Shown: positions 1-7,644, counted from the first letter of the stretch. The stretch: DNA of 29,781 nt from Bacillota bacterium (GCA_023420935.1 JAEZUR010000196.1:1-29781); one strand, 5' to 3'. Numbers and translations are program-made. The notes: generated by a model not told the origin, from the sequence alone.

Positions 1-1
1 T

Positions 2-901
2 AATTATAGTATAGGTGATGATGCCAATGTAATCGTCTATGGAGATGATTCTGATATTATAAAAATTTCGAAAGACTACCAAGTAATTCCTCTTTTAATG
101 ATATCTGCGTTTTCGCCTACAGGTGAACTTGATTTAGAAACTGTTTATGACTTACTACTTAATGAGGAAAAGCAAAATAAATTAGTAGATGAAATGTTAA
201 AAATTGTAAGAACGAGAGGATTTTCAGGGATTAACTCCCTTATCAGCAATCTTAATGAGAGTAATCAGCGTTTATATTTAAATGTTTTCACAAAAATATC
301 AAAGGCGTTAAGAAACGAAGGTTATTTATTTATGGTTACTATAAACCCTAATTTAAACGAGAATAACGGCTCACTATCATATAAAAATATTGATTACTAT
401 AGTTTAAGTCTAATAGCAGATAGAATAATCTTCTTGAATAGTATTTGGGGGATAAACTACCAGCCTCCATCGCCCATCAGTAATATTTCATTAATTAGAC
501 CCTTTCTTGATTACATTACTGATATCATATCACCATCAATTATATCGATTGGAAAACCTTTAATTGGATATGATTGGACCCTACCCTTCACTCCTGGTTC
601 ATCATTTGCTAGAGCTTTGTCACTAAATTCTGTAATAACACTAGCTTACGATCAGAGAGTGGTAATTCAATTAGATGAAGAGTCTCAAACACCCTATTTT
701 AATTATATTAGTTCTCAGGTTGGGGCCCTAGAGAACCATATTGTATGGTTTATTGATGCTAGAAGTATCAATGCTCTAGATGATGTAATTGCGGAATATA
801 ATTTGGTAGGTACAGGATTATGGAATCTAACTAGCTTTAATCAGCAGCTGTTTTCGATCATTAACGCGCGTTTTATTATAACGAAATTTTCTTTCAAATA
901 A
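2..901 (+). CDS. LysM/GH18-like spore envelope protein, C-terminal part (5' truncated)
   Basis: The reading frame is open from the window edge, so the N-terminus, probably with LysM repeats, lies outside. The protein aligns along its length with the product of 3338-4648: both share NYxI near the visible start, a GYDW-x-LP-x-PG segment, the HIVWF-x-DARSI-x-A segment and a closing LWN/IWN-x-x-x-FNQ stretch. These are features of the YaaH/SleL-type GH18 fold of spore and cortex-lytic proteins. In active members the barrel carries a DxxDxDxE-type motif ending in a catalytic Glu. The equivalent place here reads GFSGINSLISNLNE, with no acidic residue at the catalytic positions. A peptidoglycan-binding or structural role is therefore more likely than hydrolysis. 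A hairpin 130 nt downstream could end its transcript. Confidence 0.85.
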   Translation, partial: NYSIGDDANVIVYGDDSDIIKISKDYQVIPLLMISAFSPTGELDLETVYDLLLNEEKQNKLVDEMLKIVRTRGFSGINSLISNLNESNQRLYLNVFTKISKALRNEGYLFMVTINPNLNENNGSLSYKNIDYYSLSLIADRIIFLNSIWGINYQPPSPISNISLIRPFLDYITDIISPSIISIGKPLIGYDWTLPFTPGSSFARALSLNSVITLAYDQRVVIQLDEESQTPYFNYISSQVGALENHIVWFIDARSINALDDVIAEYNLVGTGLWNLTSFNQQLFSIINARFIITKFSFK

Positions 902-1034
902 TAAACATATACTTCTCATTAATTAATCCTCAATTATCCATATATGTATTATTTTAGAATTAATATTGCTCATTTCATAGTTTTCCTGTATAATTAATTA
1001 TGTATTTATAATTTCTCATTATTAATACAACCTC

Positions 1035-1070
1035 TAGGCCAGTATGCTCCGATACTGGCCTAATCCTTTT
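1035..1070 (+). terminator. Probable rho-independent terminator
   Basis: Perfect 11-bp inverted repeat, taggccagtat (1035-1045) and its complement (1052-1062), with a 6-nt loop, followed by a weakly T-rich tail. It probably ends the transcript of the upstream GH18-like gene, although it lies 130 nt beyond the stop codon. Confidence 0.6.
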
Positions 1071-1131
1071 CATTCTATTCCAGTCATTTTGAATATACTA
1101 AAATATTCTTTTTATATTCCTATCTTTGACA

Positions 1132-1160
1132 TTGATTTCCGAACACCTGTTTGTTATAAT
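1132..1160 (+). promoter_or_regulatory. Sigma-A-type promoter for the 1181 gene
   Basis: TTGATT (1132-1137) and TATAAT (1155-1160) are separated by 17 nt. The expected start of transcription falls just before the ribosome site gaggtg at 1169. Confidence 0.6.
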
Positions 1161-1180
1161 CCTTTTACGAGGTGATAACT

Positions 1181-1474
1181 ATGCCATTTGGCCATGATAA
1201 AATTGCAGAACCTGCAATTCCAATTGATTATACCAAATCCCGACCAGTTGATGTGATGACAGTTTTCAATACAGTTGGTGAATTTAAACCGCTTAAATTT
1301 CGTGTTCAGGTTGATGACGACGCTTATCAAACCTATACCGTAGAATCTATTAAGTACACCAAGGAACTGAAGGATCGTACTTTACTTTGTTGTGTCTATG
1401 TACGTGGCGAAGTGAAACAGGATATTGTTTTAGCTTTTTATCATTCTGACCATAGATGGAGGATTGAAAGTTAA
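1181..1474 (+). CDS. Small hypothetical protein, 97 aa
   Basis: The ATG at 1181 is preferred over an in-frame GTG at 1172, because the ribosome site gaggtg (1169-1174) overlaps that GTG and is correctly spaced for the ATG. The product begins MPFGHDKIAEPAIP and has no membrane segment or signal peptide. It contains the stretch FRVQVDDDAYQTYTV and ends in HRWRIES. The mix of short strands suggests a compact soluble beta-rich domain. I do not recognise the family. It has its own promoter and stands alone between a terminator and the zinc-ribbon gene. It is real judging from the ribosome site, promoter and normal codon use, but no function is claimed. Confidence 0.75.
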   Translation: MPFGHDKIAEPAIPIDYTKSRPVDVMTVFNTVGEFKPLKFRVQVDDDAYQTYTVESIKYTKELKDRTLLCCVYVRGEVKQDIVLAFYHSDHRWRIES

Positions 1475-1604
1475 CCTAATATGTTATGTAAATTTTCCCT
1501 TGTATTTTATTGGAAATAGTATAAAATAGAAGTATTAATAATTACGAAAGAGGAAGTATTTATTTCCTTTTGTAGGATTAAATATTTAACATGTGAGGAA
1601 GTAT

Positions 1605-2699
1605 ATGAAAAAATGTCAATATTGTGGACATCAACAAGAAGATAATTTATTAACCTGTAATAGTTGCGGTGCATCTGAATTTAATAACATATGTAATAAC
1701 TGCGATACCACTTTTGATTCCAATTGTTGTCCAACTTGTGGATTAAAAGCAGGTGAACAACCTAAACATTGTAATAAATGTGGTTTTGAATCTATTGATT
1801 TATATTGTCCAAGATGTGGAACACTCTTAAAAGAGAAGCATATTGAAGCATCGATACCAGAAACAAAAAAGCAGATAAACAGTACAATAAAAGTGGAAAA
1901 ATGTATTGACACTACTGTAATTATTCCTACGGTAAAAGTAATGTCTAAAGTACCTGTGAACAAACCTATTCTTACTCCTCTTACTCATGAAAAAACTACA
2001 AATCACAGAGATTATAGAGCACTGAAAATCTTCCTAGTTTTCCTAACTCCATTTGCTATTCTTTTTTGGGTTTTCACTATTTTAGATGCAGTAACAATTG
2101 ATGATGTTCCAGCTCCAATATCAACAATCGAAAGTCCAAAACCGCAAAACGTTTTACCGAAACCAACCCCTGTTATAGTAAACGATCCATATGAAACTTC
2201 ACTGACTGCAGGTAATTACATATGTGGTGATGATATTCCAATTGGTACTTTTATCTTTTCTTCAGATTGTGAAATTGGAACTGTGTATATTTATTATAAA
2301 GGTGAACCAATCGAATATATTCCTTTTGATGAGCTCACTCCTGAACATAAAATAGTTTTGAAAAAGGGATATATAGTGAGTGTTTGTGACCAAATAGAGG
2401 TAAATATAAAGTCGATAGAATTAAACTCTTATGAAATAAAGCCTAGAAGAATCAATAGTAATCAATCATTTCAACTCAAAGAAGGTACGTATATAGCAGG
2501 CAAAGACTTTGATGCTGGAATATATAATATTAAGGCTATCAGTGGTGATGGATATGTAAACTCAACTGGTATTCATTATAATGGAGAATATATGTCTAAC
2601 GAAGATGAGGTAGCAATTAAAGAATATAAAAATGCAATACTAGATGAAGGTACCGAATTAAGAACCGGGTTAACTATTAAACTCATTCCTGTTGATTAA
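1605..2699 (+). CDS. Membrane-anchored triple zinc-ribbon protein, 364 aa
   Basis: Three consecutive treble-clef/zinc-ribbon units are visible: C4-C7/C18-C21, C30-C33/C42-C45 and C56-C59/C68-C71. A polar linker follows, then one hydrophobic segment at about residues 142-160 and a C-terminal half with two related repeats, LTAGNYICGDDIPIGTFIF and LKEGTYIAGKDFDAGIYNI. The layout (cytosolic zinc ribbons, one membrane pass, outer repeat domain) resembles zinc-ribbon membrane proteins of Firmicutes, many of which have no known role. The outer repeats recall small beta-sandwich domains of surface proteins. The ATG at 1605 was chosen because gaggaa lies just upstream; the longer frame would start at a GTG at 1593. 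The frame stays open for 42 codons after the TAA at 2697. Confidence 0.8.
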   Translation: MKKCQYCGHQQEDNLLTCNSCGASEFNNICNNCDTTFDSNCCPTCGLKAGEQPKHCNKCGFESIDLYCPRCGTLLKEKHIEASIPETKKQINSTIKVEKCIDTTVIIPTVKVMSKVPVNKPILTPLTHEKTTNHRDYRALKIFLVFLTPFAILFWVFTILDAVTIDDVPAPISTIESPKPQNVLPKPTPVIVNDPYETSLTAGNYICGDDIPIGTFIFSSDCEIGTVYIYYKGEPIEYIPFDELTPEHKIVLKKGYIVSVCDQIEVNIKSIELNSYEIKPRRINSNQSFQLKEGTYIAGKDFDAGIYNIKAISGDGYVNSTGIHYNGEYMSNEDEVAIKEYKNAILDEGTELRTGLTIKLIPVD

Positions 2700-2857
2700 A
2701 TATATGGCCTAATTTATGTTTCAGACTATTATCAAGCATATAATTTAGTTGATGTTACTAGTAGAAAAAGTATTATCACATGTTACAACAAAGATACAAA
2801 TGAAGTTTTAGAAACGATAGAACAATAAATATTAAAAGCACATGAAATAAGAATAAA

Positions 2858-2907
2858 CTCCCTTTAAGCAATCTATTTTACGATATAAACTACCTGCTTC
2901 AAGGGAG
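2858..2907 (-). terminator. Inverted repeat, possible terminator of the holin gene
   Basis: The arms ctccctttaagc (2858-2869) and gcttcaagggag (2896-2907) pair with one mismatch around a 26-nt loop. Read on the minus strand, the hairpin lies about 60 nt past the holin stop codon and is followed by a T-rich stretch. The rest of 2700-2963 shows no convincing gene. Confidence 0.4.
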
Positions 2908-2963
2908 CATGATATCTTGATTCATGTGGATTTTCTTCCTTTATGTCTTATATTTTTTTCTAA

Positions 2964-3218
2964 TCACCCCTCTTCTCTCATATTCCTAATTAACTCAAAC
3001 GCTCCCGTGCTTGCCAAACCACTTGCAAGTCCACCCAAAAAGATTGCTGGGCTAAACTTCCACCCATTGATCCATACATTCATAAAGACTCCAAGTATCG
3101 CCATAATAAGCGGTATGTATTTATTAGGTATAAAATCTAAACTATGCTTAATTATATATCCAATCGACAAACAGATTGCTACAACTAGAATAACTACGTA
3201 TTGCGATAAAATTTCCAT
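2964..3218 (-). CDS. Phage-type holin family protein, 84 aa
   Basis: A small membrane protein with hydrophobic segments at about residues 6-23 (VVILVVAICLSIGYII) and 34-50, then a glycine-rich segment GGLASGLASTGAFELI typical of the clostridial phage holin 5_1 family. Holins of this type oligomerise in the membrane and release or activate peptidoglycan hydrolases; chromosomal copies outside prophages are common in clostridia and may act in sporulation or cell lysis. The ATG at 3218 has a strong ribosome site (gggggag) 9 nt upstream. It lies 119 nt downstream of the LysM/GH18 gene on the same strand, so the two may be co-transcribed unless the intervening inverted repeat terminates. No other phage gene is present. 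Confidence 0.8.
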   Translation of the reverse strand: MEILSQYVVILVVAICLSIGYIIKHSLDFIPNKYIPLIMAILGVFMNVWINGWKFSPAIFLGGLASGLASTGAFELIRNMREEG

Positions 3219-3285
3219 AACATTAGCTCCCCCTTCTCTTACTAAAAATTAATTATTTACCTTATTTACTGGTTATTTTTGTAAA

Positions 3286-3318
3286 TTATCCACGTCAAAA
3301 TGTGGATAGTGTGGATAA
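3286..3318. promoter_or_regulatory. Cluster of three DnaA-box-like 9-mers / inverted repeat
   Basis: One exact DnaA-box consensus on the minus strand (TTATCCACA, 3318-3310) and two one-mismatch versions (TTATCCACG, 3286-3294 plus; CTATCCACA, 3309-3301 minus) lie within 33 bp. The same bases form a 7-bp hairpin (3287-3293 with 3302-3308). That hairpin lies 30 nt after the LysM gene stop on the minus strand and could be a weak terminator. Confidence 0.4.
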
Positions 3319-3337
3319 ATGGAAATATTTGTTATAT

Positions 3338-4648
3338 CTAATTCATATCAGGTGTTAAGTTATCACCATAAACCTTTTCAATTTCGTACTTATTATTCAA
3401 AATGAACCACATTTGATTAAAAAATTGCATGGTATTCCAAATGGCTAACCCCTGTAAGTCTAATTCATTTACAAATCCACTTATTGCATCGATACTCCTA
3501 GCATCTTTAAACCATACGATATGCAAATTGTGTATACTCTTATTATAGAAGAAGTATGGTGCCTCTGTAATATCATTATAATGTATAGTTGTTTCTGCTG
3601 ATGCTGCAATCTCGATAGCAGTTGCTGTACTAATTGCATTTGCCCTTGTTACACCGGGAATATAGGGAAGCTCCCAGTCATATCCAATGACTGGCAATCC
3701 TATTTGCAATTTATTAGAAGTAACCTGGTTTATAAAAATATTAAACAATCCTTTTAATATGTTAACTGGCGTTACCGAAGCAGGCGGTCCATACGAATAT
3801 CCCCAATCATACGATAGAAACAGTAAAGCATCTACTTGCGCCGCTATGTTTGAATAATCCATTTGTTCAAACGAAATCTCTGTTCCTTCAATTCTTGTTT
3901 TCGGCGATACTGCTGCCAAAATTCTGAATTTTTCTTCGCGTAACCGTTTTGAAAATCGTTCCAAGAACTGTTCCACTAATTGTTTTGTTTCAGGGGCTAA
4001 ATATTGTAAATATAAGTTAACTCCATGATATCCTTTCTCTTTTAACTTATTTATGGTATTTTCAAATAATTTTTCTTGTAATTCTATATTATTTAGAATG
4101 CTCTTAGCTACTTCTAAGTCCCCTTGCCCATGGCTAGTTAATGTGGATAAGAACATCATTGGAGCCACTCCATATAATTTTGCCATTTCAATAACTGCTT
4201 TGTCATCAATATCAATGATATCTCCATCTATCGTAATTCGATAGTTAAATACCGTAAGATAAGTTAGATATGGTAATGTTTTCTTAAGTATTTTCATATC
4301 AATATAAGGATACGCATAACCACTTATTACTATCATTCTAAGTTTATCCGTATCATAGTTTATTACAATATTTTCTCCCTCATATATTCCACCCCTATCT
4401 GATATAACTGGATTATTTCGTAAGATATGGTTTATTGTTACTTGAAAATAATCGGCGATACTTTTTAAACTATCTCCTTCTTTTACTTTGTAAACTGTTT
4501 CTGGATAAATTATGACTATGGTTTGTCCTAAAGCTAGATTATCCGGGTTTGTTATACCATTATCTTGAATCAATGTATTTACTGGAATTTCATAATAATT
4601 TGCTAAATACGATATGGTTTCTCCTTCTTTTACAACATGTATTATCAT
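3338..4648 (-). CDS. LysM-LysM-GH18-like spore envelope protein without catalytic Glu, 436 aa
   Basis: Two LysM domains come first (about residues 3-47, VVKEGETISYLANYYEIP, and 51-96, VYKVKEGDSLKSIADYF), followed by a GH18-like TIM barrel from about residue 104. LysM binds the glycan of peptidoglycan. The arrangement matches the YaaH/SleL family of spore cortex-fragment hydrolases and coat proteins. The catalytic strand reads GYHGVNLYLQY (206-216) where active members carry a motif like GVNIDFEY, so Gln215 replaces the proton-donor Glu and the preceding Asp is missing. There is no signal peptide, as is usual for spore proteins made in the mother cell. The ribosome site gaggta lies 9 nt before the ATG. 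It is a paralogue of the truncated gene at 2-901 on the other strand. Confidence 0.88.
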   Translation of the reverse strand: MIIHVVKEGETISYLANYYEIPVNTLIQDNGITNPDNLALGQTIVIIYPETVYKVKEGDSLKSIADYFQVTINHILRNNPVISDRGGIYEGENIVINYDTDKLRMIVISGYAYPYIDMKILKKTLPYLTYLTVFNYRITIDGDIIDIDDKAVIEMAKLYGVAPMMFLSTLTSHGQGDLEVAKSILNNIELQEKLFENTINKLKEKGYHGVNLYLQYLAPETKQLVEQFLERFSKRLREEKFRILAAVSPKTRIEGTEISFEQMDYSNIAAQVDALLFLSYDWGYSYGPPASVTPVNILKGLFNIFINQVTSNKLQIGLPVIGYDWELPYIPGVTRANAISTATAIEIAASAETTIHYNDITEAPYFFYNKSIHNLHIVWFKDARSIDAISGFVNELDLQGLAIWNTMQFFNQMWFILNNKYEIEKVYGDNLTPDMN

Positions 4649-4770
4649 AAAATTTTACCTCATCATAACTTATTAAAATTATATGAACTACAAAATCATT
4701 TAGAAGTGATCTTTCTCATATCTTTAAACTTTAGACGAATAGTATAGATGATTACTGATTATGTAACATA

Positions 4771-4799
4771 GAAAAAGATAAGAGCCTACGCTCTTATCT
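4771..4799 (-). terminator. Rho-independent terminator of the small gene at 4794
   Basis: Perfect 10-bp stem (4776-4785 with 4790-4799) with a 4-nt loop. Read on the minus strand it is followed by TTTTTC. The gene's TAA (4796-4794) lies inside the stem. Confidence 0.85.
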
Positions 4800-4946
4800 C
4801 CTTTGATTTTCTGGACCAATACCTTCATCTCTCACATTATGCGTTTGATTTTGATTCTCTACATCTTTTTTATTGGTCACACTATTAAATTTTTCTTTAT
4901 CCTTTTTTTCTTGACTCTTAACTACGTTTTTCATATTTTTACCCAT
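4794..4946 (-). CDS. Small hydrophilic protein, about 50 aa, start uncertain
   Basis: The product from this ATG starts MGKNMKNVVKSQEKKDKEKF and is almost entirely charged or polar, rich in Lys, Glu, Asn and Gln, ending GPENQRR. This composition recalls small spore-associated clostridial proteins, but I cannot assign a family. Reality of the gene is supported by the strong terminator that overlaps its stop codon. No good ribosome site precedes this ATG; a 6-bp hairpin (4949-4954 with 4959-4964) sits directly upstream. The frame can be extended to an ATG at 4985, adding 13 more hydrophobic residues, also without a ribosome site. Upstream on the same strand, a 21-codon reading frame (5029-4964) starts inside a 7-bp hairpin at 5017-5040. 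Confidence 0.5.
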   Translation of the reverse strand: MGKNMKNVVKSQEKKDKEKFNSVTNKKDVENQNQTHNVRDEGIGPENQRR

Positions 4947-5135
4947 CTGCTGGATGCGTCCAGCTACATACAATAGAAAGCACATTCAGCGAATGTTCTA
5001 TCGTCATGAATCAATAGTTGAACACGCATTTTTGTTCAACCTTTCACCTCGCTATTAATATTGGTCTCTTTCGCTTAAAATATTCATTGAATTACTCCTG
5101 TTCCGTTCCTTATCATATCTGTGATTCGACATAAT

Positions 5136-5166
5136 TTGACACATATTTTGTATCACTGCATATAAT
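5136..5166 (+). promoter_or_regulatory. Possible promoter for the YmaF-family gene
   Basis: TTGACA (5136-5141) and TATAAT (5161-5166) are both consensus, but the spacer is 19 nt, longer than ideal. It lies 60 nt upstream of the gene. Confidence 0.45.
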
Positions 5167-5225
5167 AATTTAGGAAGCCATTTATCTTTTCGCCTTCTTC
5201 CAACTATAAAAAAGGAGTGATTTAT

Positions 5226-5594
5226 ATGGATTATATGGATAATAATTTTAATAATACCCCAGAAGAATCTTATCATAACAAGCAAAAGCATGTTCATGAA
5301 ATACAAGGTAGTGTCCAAATTGCTGATCGTTGTGTTGAACCACACAATCATCGCTTTGCAACTGTTTCTGATGAAGCGGTTCAAATGTGTAACAATCATT
5401 ATCATGAGGTTACATTCCGTACTGACTTTTATGAAGACCATTTTCATGAATTTTGTGGCAGAACATCTCTCGCTATTCCTGTAGGTGATAGACATGTTCA
5501 TTTTTTAGATTGTGTGACAACTGTAAACGATAATCATAAACACAAATTTAGAGCAGCTACGTTAATTGATGATCCCATTGGTGAAAAATGTTAA
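5226..5594 (+). CDS. YmaF-family protein, 122 aa
   Basis: The protein is strikingly histidine-rich, with repeated H-x-H pairs spaced through the chain (HVHEIQG, PHNHRFATVS, NNHYHEV, DHFHEF, RHVHFLD, NHKHKF). This pattern and the PHNHRFA and PVGDRHVHF segments match the YmaF family of endospore-forming Firmicutes, whose role is unknown. The regular HxH pairs suggest metal binding in a repeated beta structure, which is an inference. The ATG at 5226 has the ribosome site aaaggag ending 9 nt upstream; a GTG at 5217 is in frame but overlaps that site. The gene stands alone with its own possible promoter between minus-strand and NHEJ genes. No clear terminator follows. Confidence 0.85.
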   Translation: MDYMDNNFNNTPEESYHNKQKHVHEIQGSVQIADRCVEPHNHRFATVSDEAVQMCNNHYHEVTFRTDFYEDHFHEFCGRTSLAIPVGDRHVHFLDCVTTVNDNHKHKFRAATLIDDPIGEKC

Positions 5595-5695
5595 AACAAT
5601 AGAAAGCGCGCTTGACAAACTTCCTATATCATGAATAAAAATTACCATCACATAATATTTCTTACTCAGGATATACTATCCTTGAGGTGATTATT

Positions 5696-5845
5696 ATGTC
5701 ATATGTTGCTCCAGGAGTTAGGGATAAATTTGAATCCCTACCAATTGAGCTTAAAAATGTAATTCTTGAAAAAAATGTAAGCATTAACAATATTCATGAT
5801 CTAATCAATGTACTTGAAAATATTGTTGCTGAAGCAGAGGGTTAA
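5696..5845 (+). CDS. Small protein, 49 aa, leader gene of ku-ligD
   Basis: An ATG with a good ribosome site (gaggtg at 5684-5689) opens a frame of 49 codons starting MSYVAPGVRDKFESLP. It continues with IELKNVILEKNVSINN and ends LENIVAEAEG. It is predicted to be amphipathic and mostly helical. I do not recognise the family. The TAA (5843-5845) is in the loop of a terminator hairpin, and ku starts 53 nt later with no obvious promoter in between. The gene may therefore be both a small protein gene and a leader whose translation affects read-through into ku. A TTGACA at 5612-5617 is a possible -35, with only a poor -10 (aataaa) after it. Confidence 0.7.
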   Translation: MSYVAPGVRDKFESLPIELKNVILEKNVSINNIHDLINVLENIVAEAEG

Positions 5846-5860
5846 TATACCTCTGCTTTT
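5834..5860 (+). terminator. Terminator/attenuator overlapping the stop of the small leader gene
   Basis: GCAGAGG (5834-5840) pairs perfectly with CCTCTGC (5850-5856) around a 9-nt loop containing the TAA, followed by TTTTGCTT. A ribosome at the stop codon would cover the stem. Confidence 0.75.
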
Positions 5861-5898
5861 GCTTCATAAAATCAACGACGATATAAGGAGGACACAAT

Positions 5899-6705
5899 AT
5901 GGCTGTTGCTCACAAAGGTAGCATTTCCATGGGATTAGTCCTTATTCCCATTGGTTTGTACCGTACAACCACAGATAATGATATCCATTTTAATCAGCTA
6001 GAGAAAGAAAGTAAAGCGAGAATTCGCTATAAAAAATATTGTAGCCACTGTAATAAAGAAGTAACCTCTGACGACATTATTAAAGGTTACGAATATGAAA
6101 AAGATAAATATGTGATTATGACAGACGATGATCTAGAGAAAATTAAAACAAAGCGTGATAAAACCATTCATATTGTACAGTTTGCTAAAATGAGTGAGAT
6201 TGATCCAATCTTTTATGAAAAAGATTATTACGGTATTCCTGATGCTGGTGCAGAAAAGGCTTTTGAATTATTGAGGCAATCCATGTTGGCAGAAAAGAAA
6301 GTCGCAATTGCCAAAACCGTTATTGGGACTAGAGAAAATCTAATTGTACTCTATCCAACCAAAGATGGCATGATTGTGAAAACTCTATTCTACCAGGATG
6401 AAATTGTAGAAATACCTAAGAAAGTTCCAAAGATGCAGGTTGATGAAAATGAAATGAATATGGCCAAGCTGCTAATTGAAAATATGACGAAACCATTTGA
6501 TCCAACTGCCTATCGAGATGAATACCAAGCACGACTTAGGGAAGCTATCATGACCAAAATACAGGGTAAAGAAATTGTCACTACAGAATCAAGTGATCAA
6601 AATAATGTAATTGACCTGATGGAAGCACTACAAAAAAGCCTTGAGATGTCTTCTGAGGATAAAAAGCCCAAATCAAAAAGTAAGAAATTAAGTGGTACTG
6701 CTTAA
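5899..6705 (+). CDS. ku: Non-homologous end joining protein Ku, 268 aa
   Basis: Bacterial Ku binds broken double-stranded DNA ends as a ring-shaped dimer and recruits LigD. The chain starts with the family signature (HKGSISMGLVLIPIGLY), then HFNQL, a YCSHCNKEV segment, KGYEYEKDKYVIMTDDDLE and the DPIFYEKDYY strand, all characteristic of the Ku core. Its length is normal for Firmicutes. The tail is lysine-rich (KPKSKSKK), as in Ku proteins that use a basic C-terminus for DNA binding. A strong ribosome site (aaggagg) precedes the ATG. Its TAA overlaps the ATG of ligD by one base, so the two are translationally coupled. Clostridial and bacillar Ku is often linked to repair in spores, where end resection on a sister chromosome is not possible. 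Confidence 0.96.
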   Translation: MAVAHKGSISMGLVLIPIGLYRTTTDNDIHFNQLEKESKARIRYKKYCSHCNKEVTSDDIIKGYEYEKDKYVIMTDDDLEKIKTKRDKTIHIVQFAKMSEIDPIFYEKDYYGIPDAGAEKAFELLRQSMLAEKKVAIAKTVIGTRENLIVLYPTKDGMIVKTLFYQDEIVEIPKKVPKMQVDENEMNMAKLLIENMTKPFDPTAYRDEYQARLREAIMTKIQGKEIVTTESSDQNNVIDLMEALQKSLEMSSEDKKPKSKSKKLSGTA

Positions 6706-7637
6706 TGGATATTTTTAAGGAAAGAAATATAAAACCCATGTTAATTAGTGATATGCGAATGCCCTTTAGTTCACCTGACTTTATATACGAACTAAAGTTA
6801 GATGGCTGTCGCTGTATTGCTTTCTTGGATCAAGATGGGACTGACTTAAGAAACAAAAGAAATATAAGGCTTATATCGAAATTCCCTGAGCTAAAAGATA
6901 TTCATCAATATGTAAAGGATAAATGCATTCTAGATGGTGAGTTAATTGTATTAAAAAATGGAGTGCCAGACTTTTTTGAGCTGCAACGACGCACCTTGTT
7001 ATCTGATTCTTTTAAAATTCAATTAAGTCATAGTAAATATCCAGCATCCTTTGTTGCCTATGATATTCTTTATTACAAGAATCAGCAAATCACCGATTGG
7101 CCACTTATGGAACGAAAAAAATTATTAGACGATGTCGTTATAGAAAGTCCCGCTTTGGCTGTTTCTAGATATATCGAAGAACATGGTGCCGAGTTATATA
7201 ATTTGGCCAAAGCACAGAACTTAGAAGGAGTCGTTGCGAAAGTAAAAAACAGCAAATATTATTTTGATAAACGAACGAAAGACTGGATTAAATTTAAATT
7301 CTTATCTGATAAAGATTTTATCATATGTGGTTATATCGTAAAAGAAAAAGGTGTTGTTAGCTTAATTCTAGGGCAATACAAAAACAAAGAACTAATATAC
7401 AAAGGACATGTTACCTTTGGTGTAAAATATGGTCTTCTAACCGATTATGATTGTAAAGAAATTCCGTCATCTCCTTTTCGTTTAACTCCATCTGGCAACG
7501 AGGAGGCAATCTGGCTAGAACCTACGCTGGTTTGTGTAGTACAATATATGCCCAATGAAAAAGATATGCTCCGACAACCAGTATTTAAAGGGATGCGTGA
7601 TGATGTTAATCCGGAAGATGTTCAGACCGGATCATAG
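6705..7637 (+). CDS. ligD: ATP-dependent DNA ligase, LigD ligase-domain type, 310 aa
   Basis: Seals double-strand breaks held by Ku. The nucleotidyltransferase domain shows motif I ELKLDGCR with the adenylated Lys31, motif III DGEL with Glu79, EGVVAK, and motif V KDWIKFK. An OB-fold domain follows, with CGYIVKEKG and FGVKYGLL. The polymerase and 3'-phosphoesterase domains of long LigD proteins are absent, so end processing would need other enzymes or would not occur. The ATG overlaps the ku stop codon by one base. No promoter is visible between the genes. A hairpin directly after the stop separates it from the convergent M15 peptidase gene. Confidence 0.94.
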   Translation: MDIFKERNIKPMLISDMRMPFSSPDFIYELKLDGCRCIAFLDQDGTDLRNKRNIRLISKFPELKDIHQYVKDKCILDGELIVLKNGVPDFFELQRRTLLSDSFKIQLSHSKYPASFVAYDILYYKNQQITDWPLMERKKLLDDVVIESPALAVSRYIEEHGAELYNLAKAQNLEGVVAKVKNSKYYFDKRTKDWIKFKFLSDKDFIICGYIVKEKGVVSLILGQYKNKELIYKGHVTFGVKYGLLTDYDCKEIPSSPFRLTPSGNEEAIWLEPTLVCVVQYMPNEKDMLRQPVFKGMRDDVNPEDVQTGS

Positions 7638-7644
7638 GTATTCG

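Noticed and set aside
2917..3252. Plus-strand 111-codon open frame opposite the holin
   Set aside because: The holin on the minus strand has a strong ribosome site and family features; the plus frame is its shadow.
4964..5029. 21-codon minus-strand reading frame upstream of the small gene at 4794
   Set aside because: It starts inside a hairpin, its ribosome site is poorly spaced and the product is not recognisable; too weak to list as a gene.
5055..5501. Minus-strand 148-codon open frame opposite the YmaF-family gene
   Set aside because: Antisense shadow of a clear family member with a good ribosome site; no initiation signals of its own.
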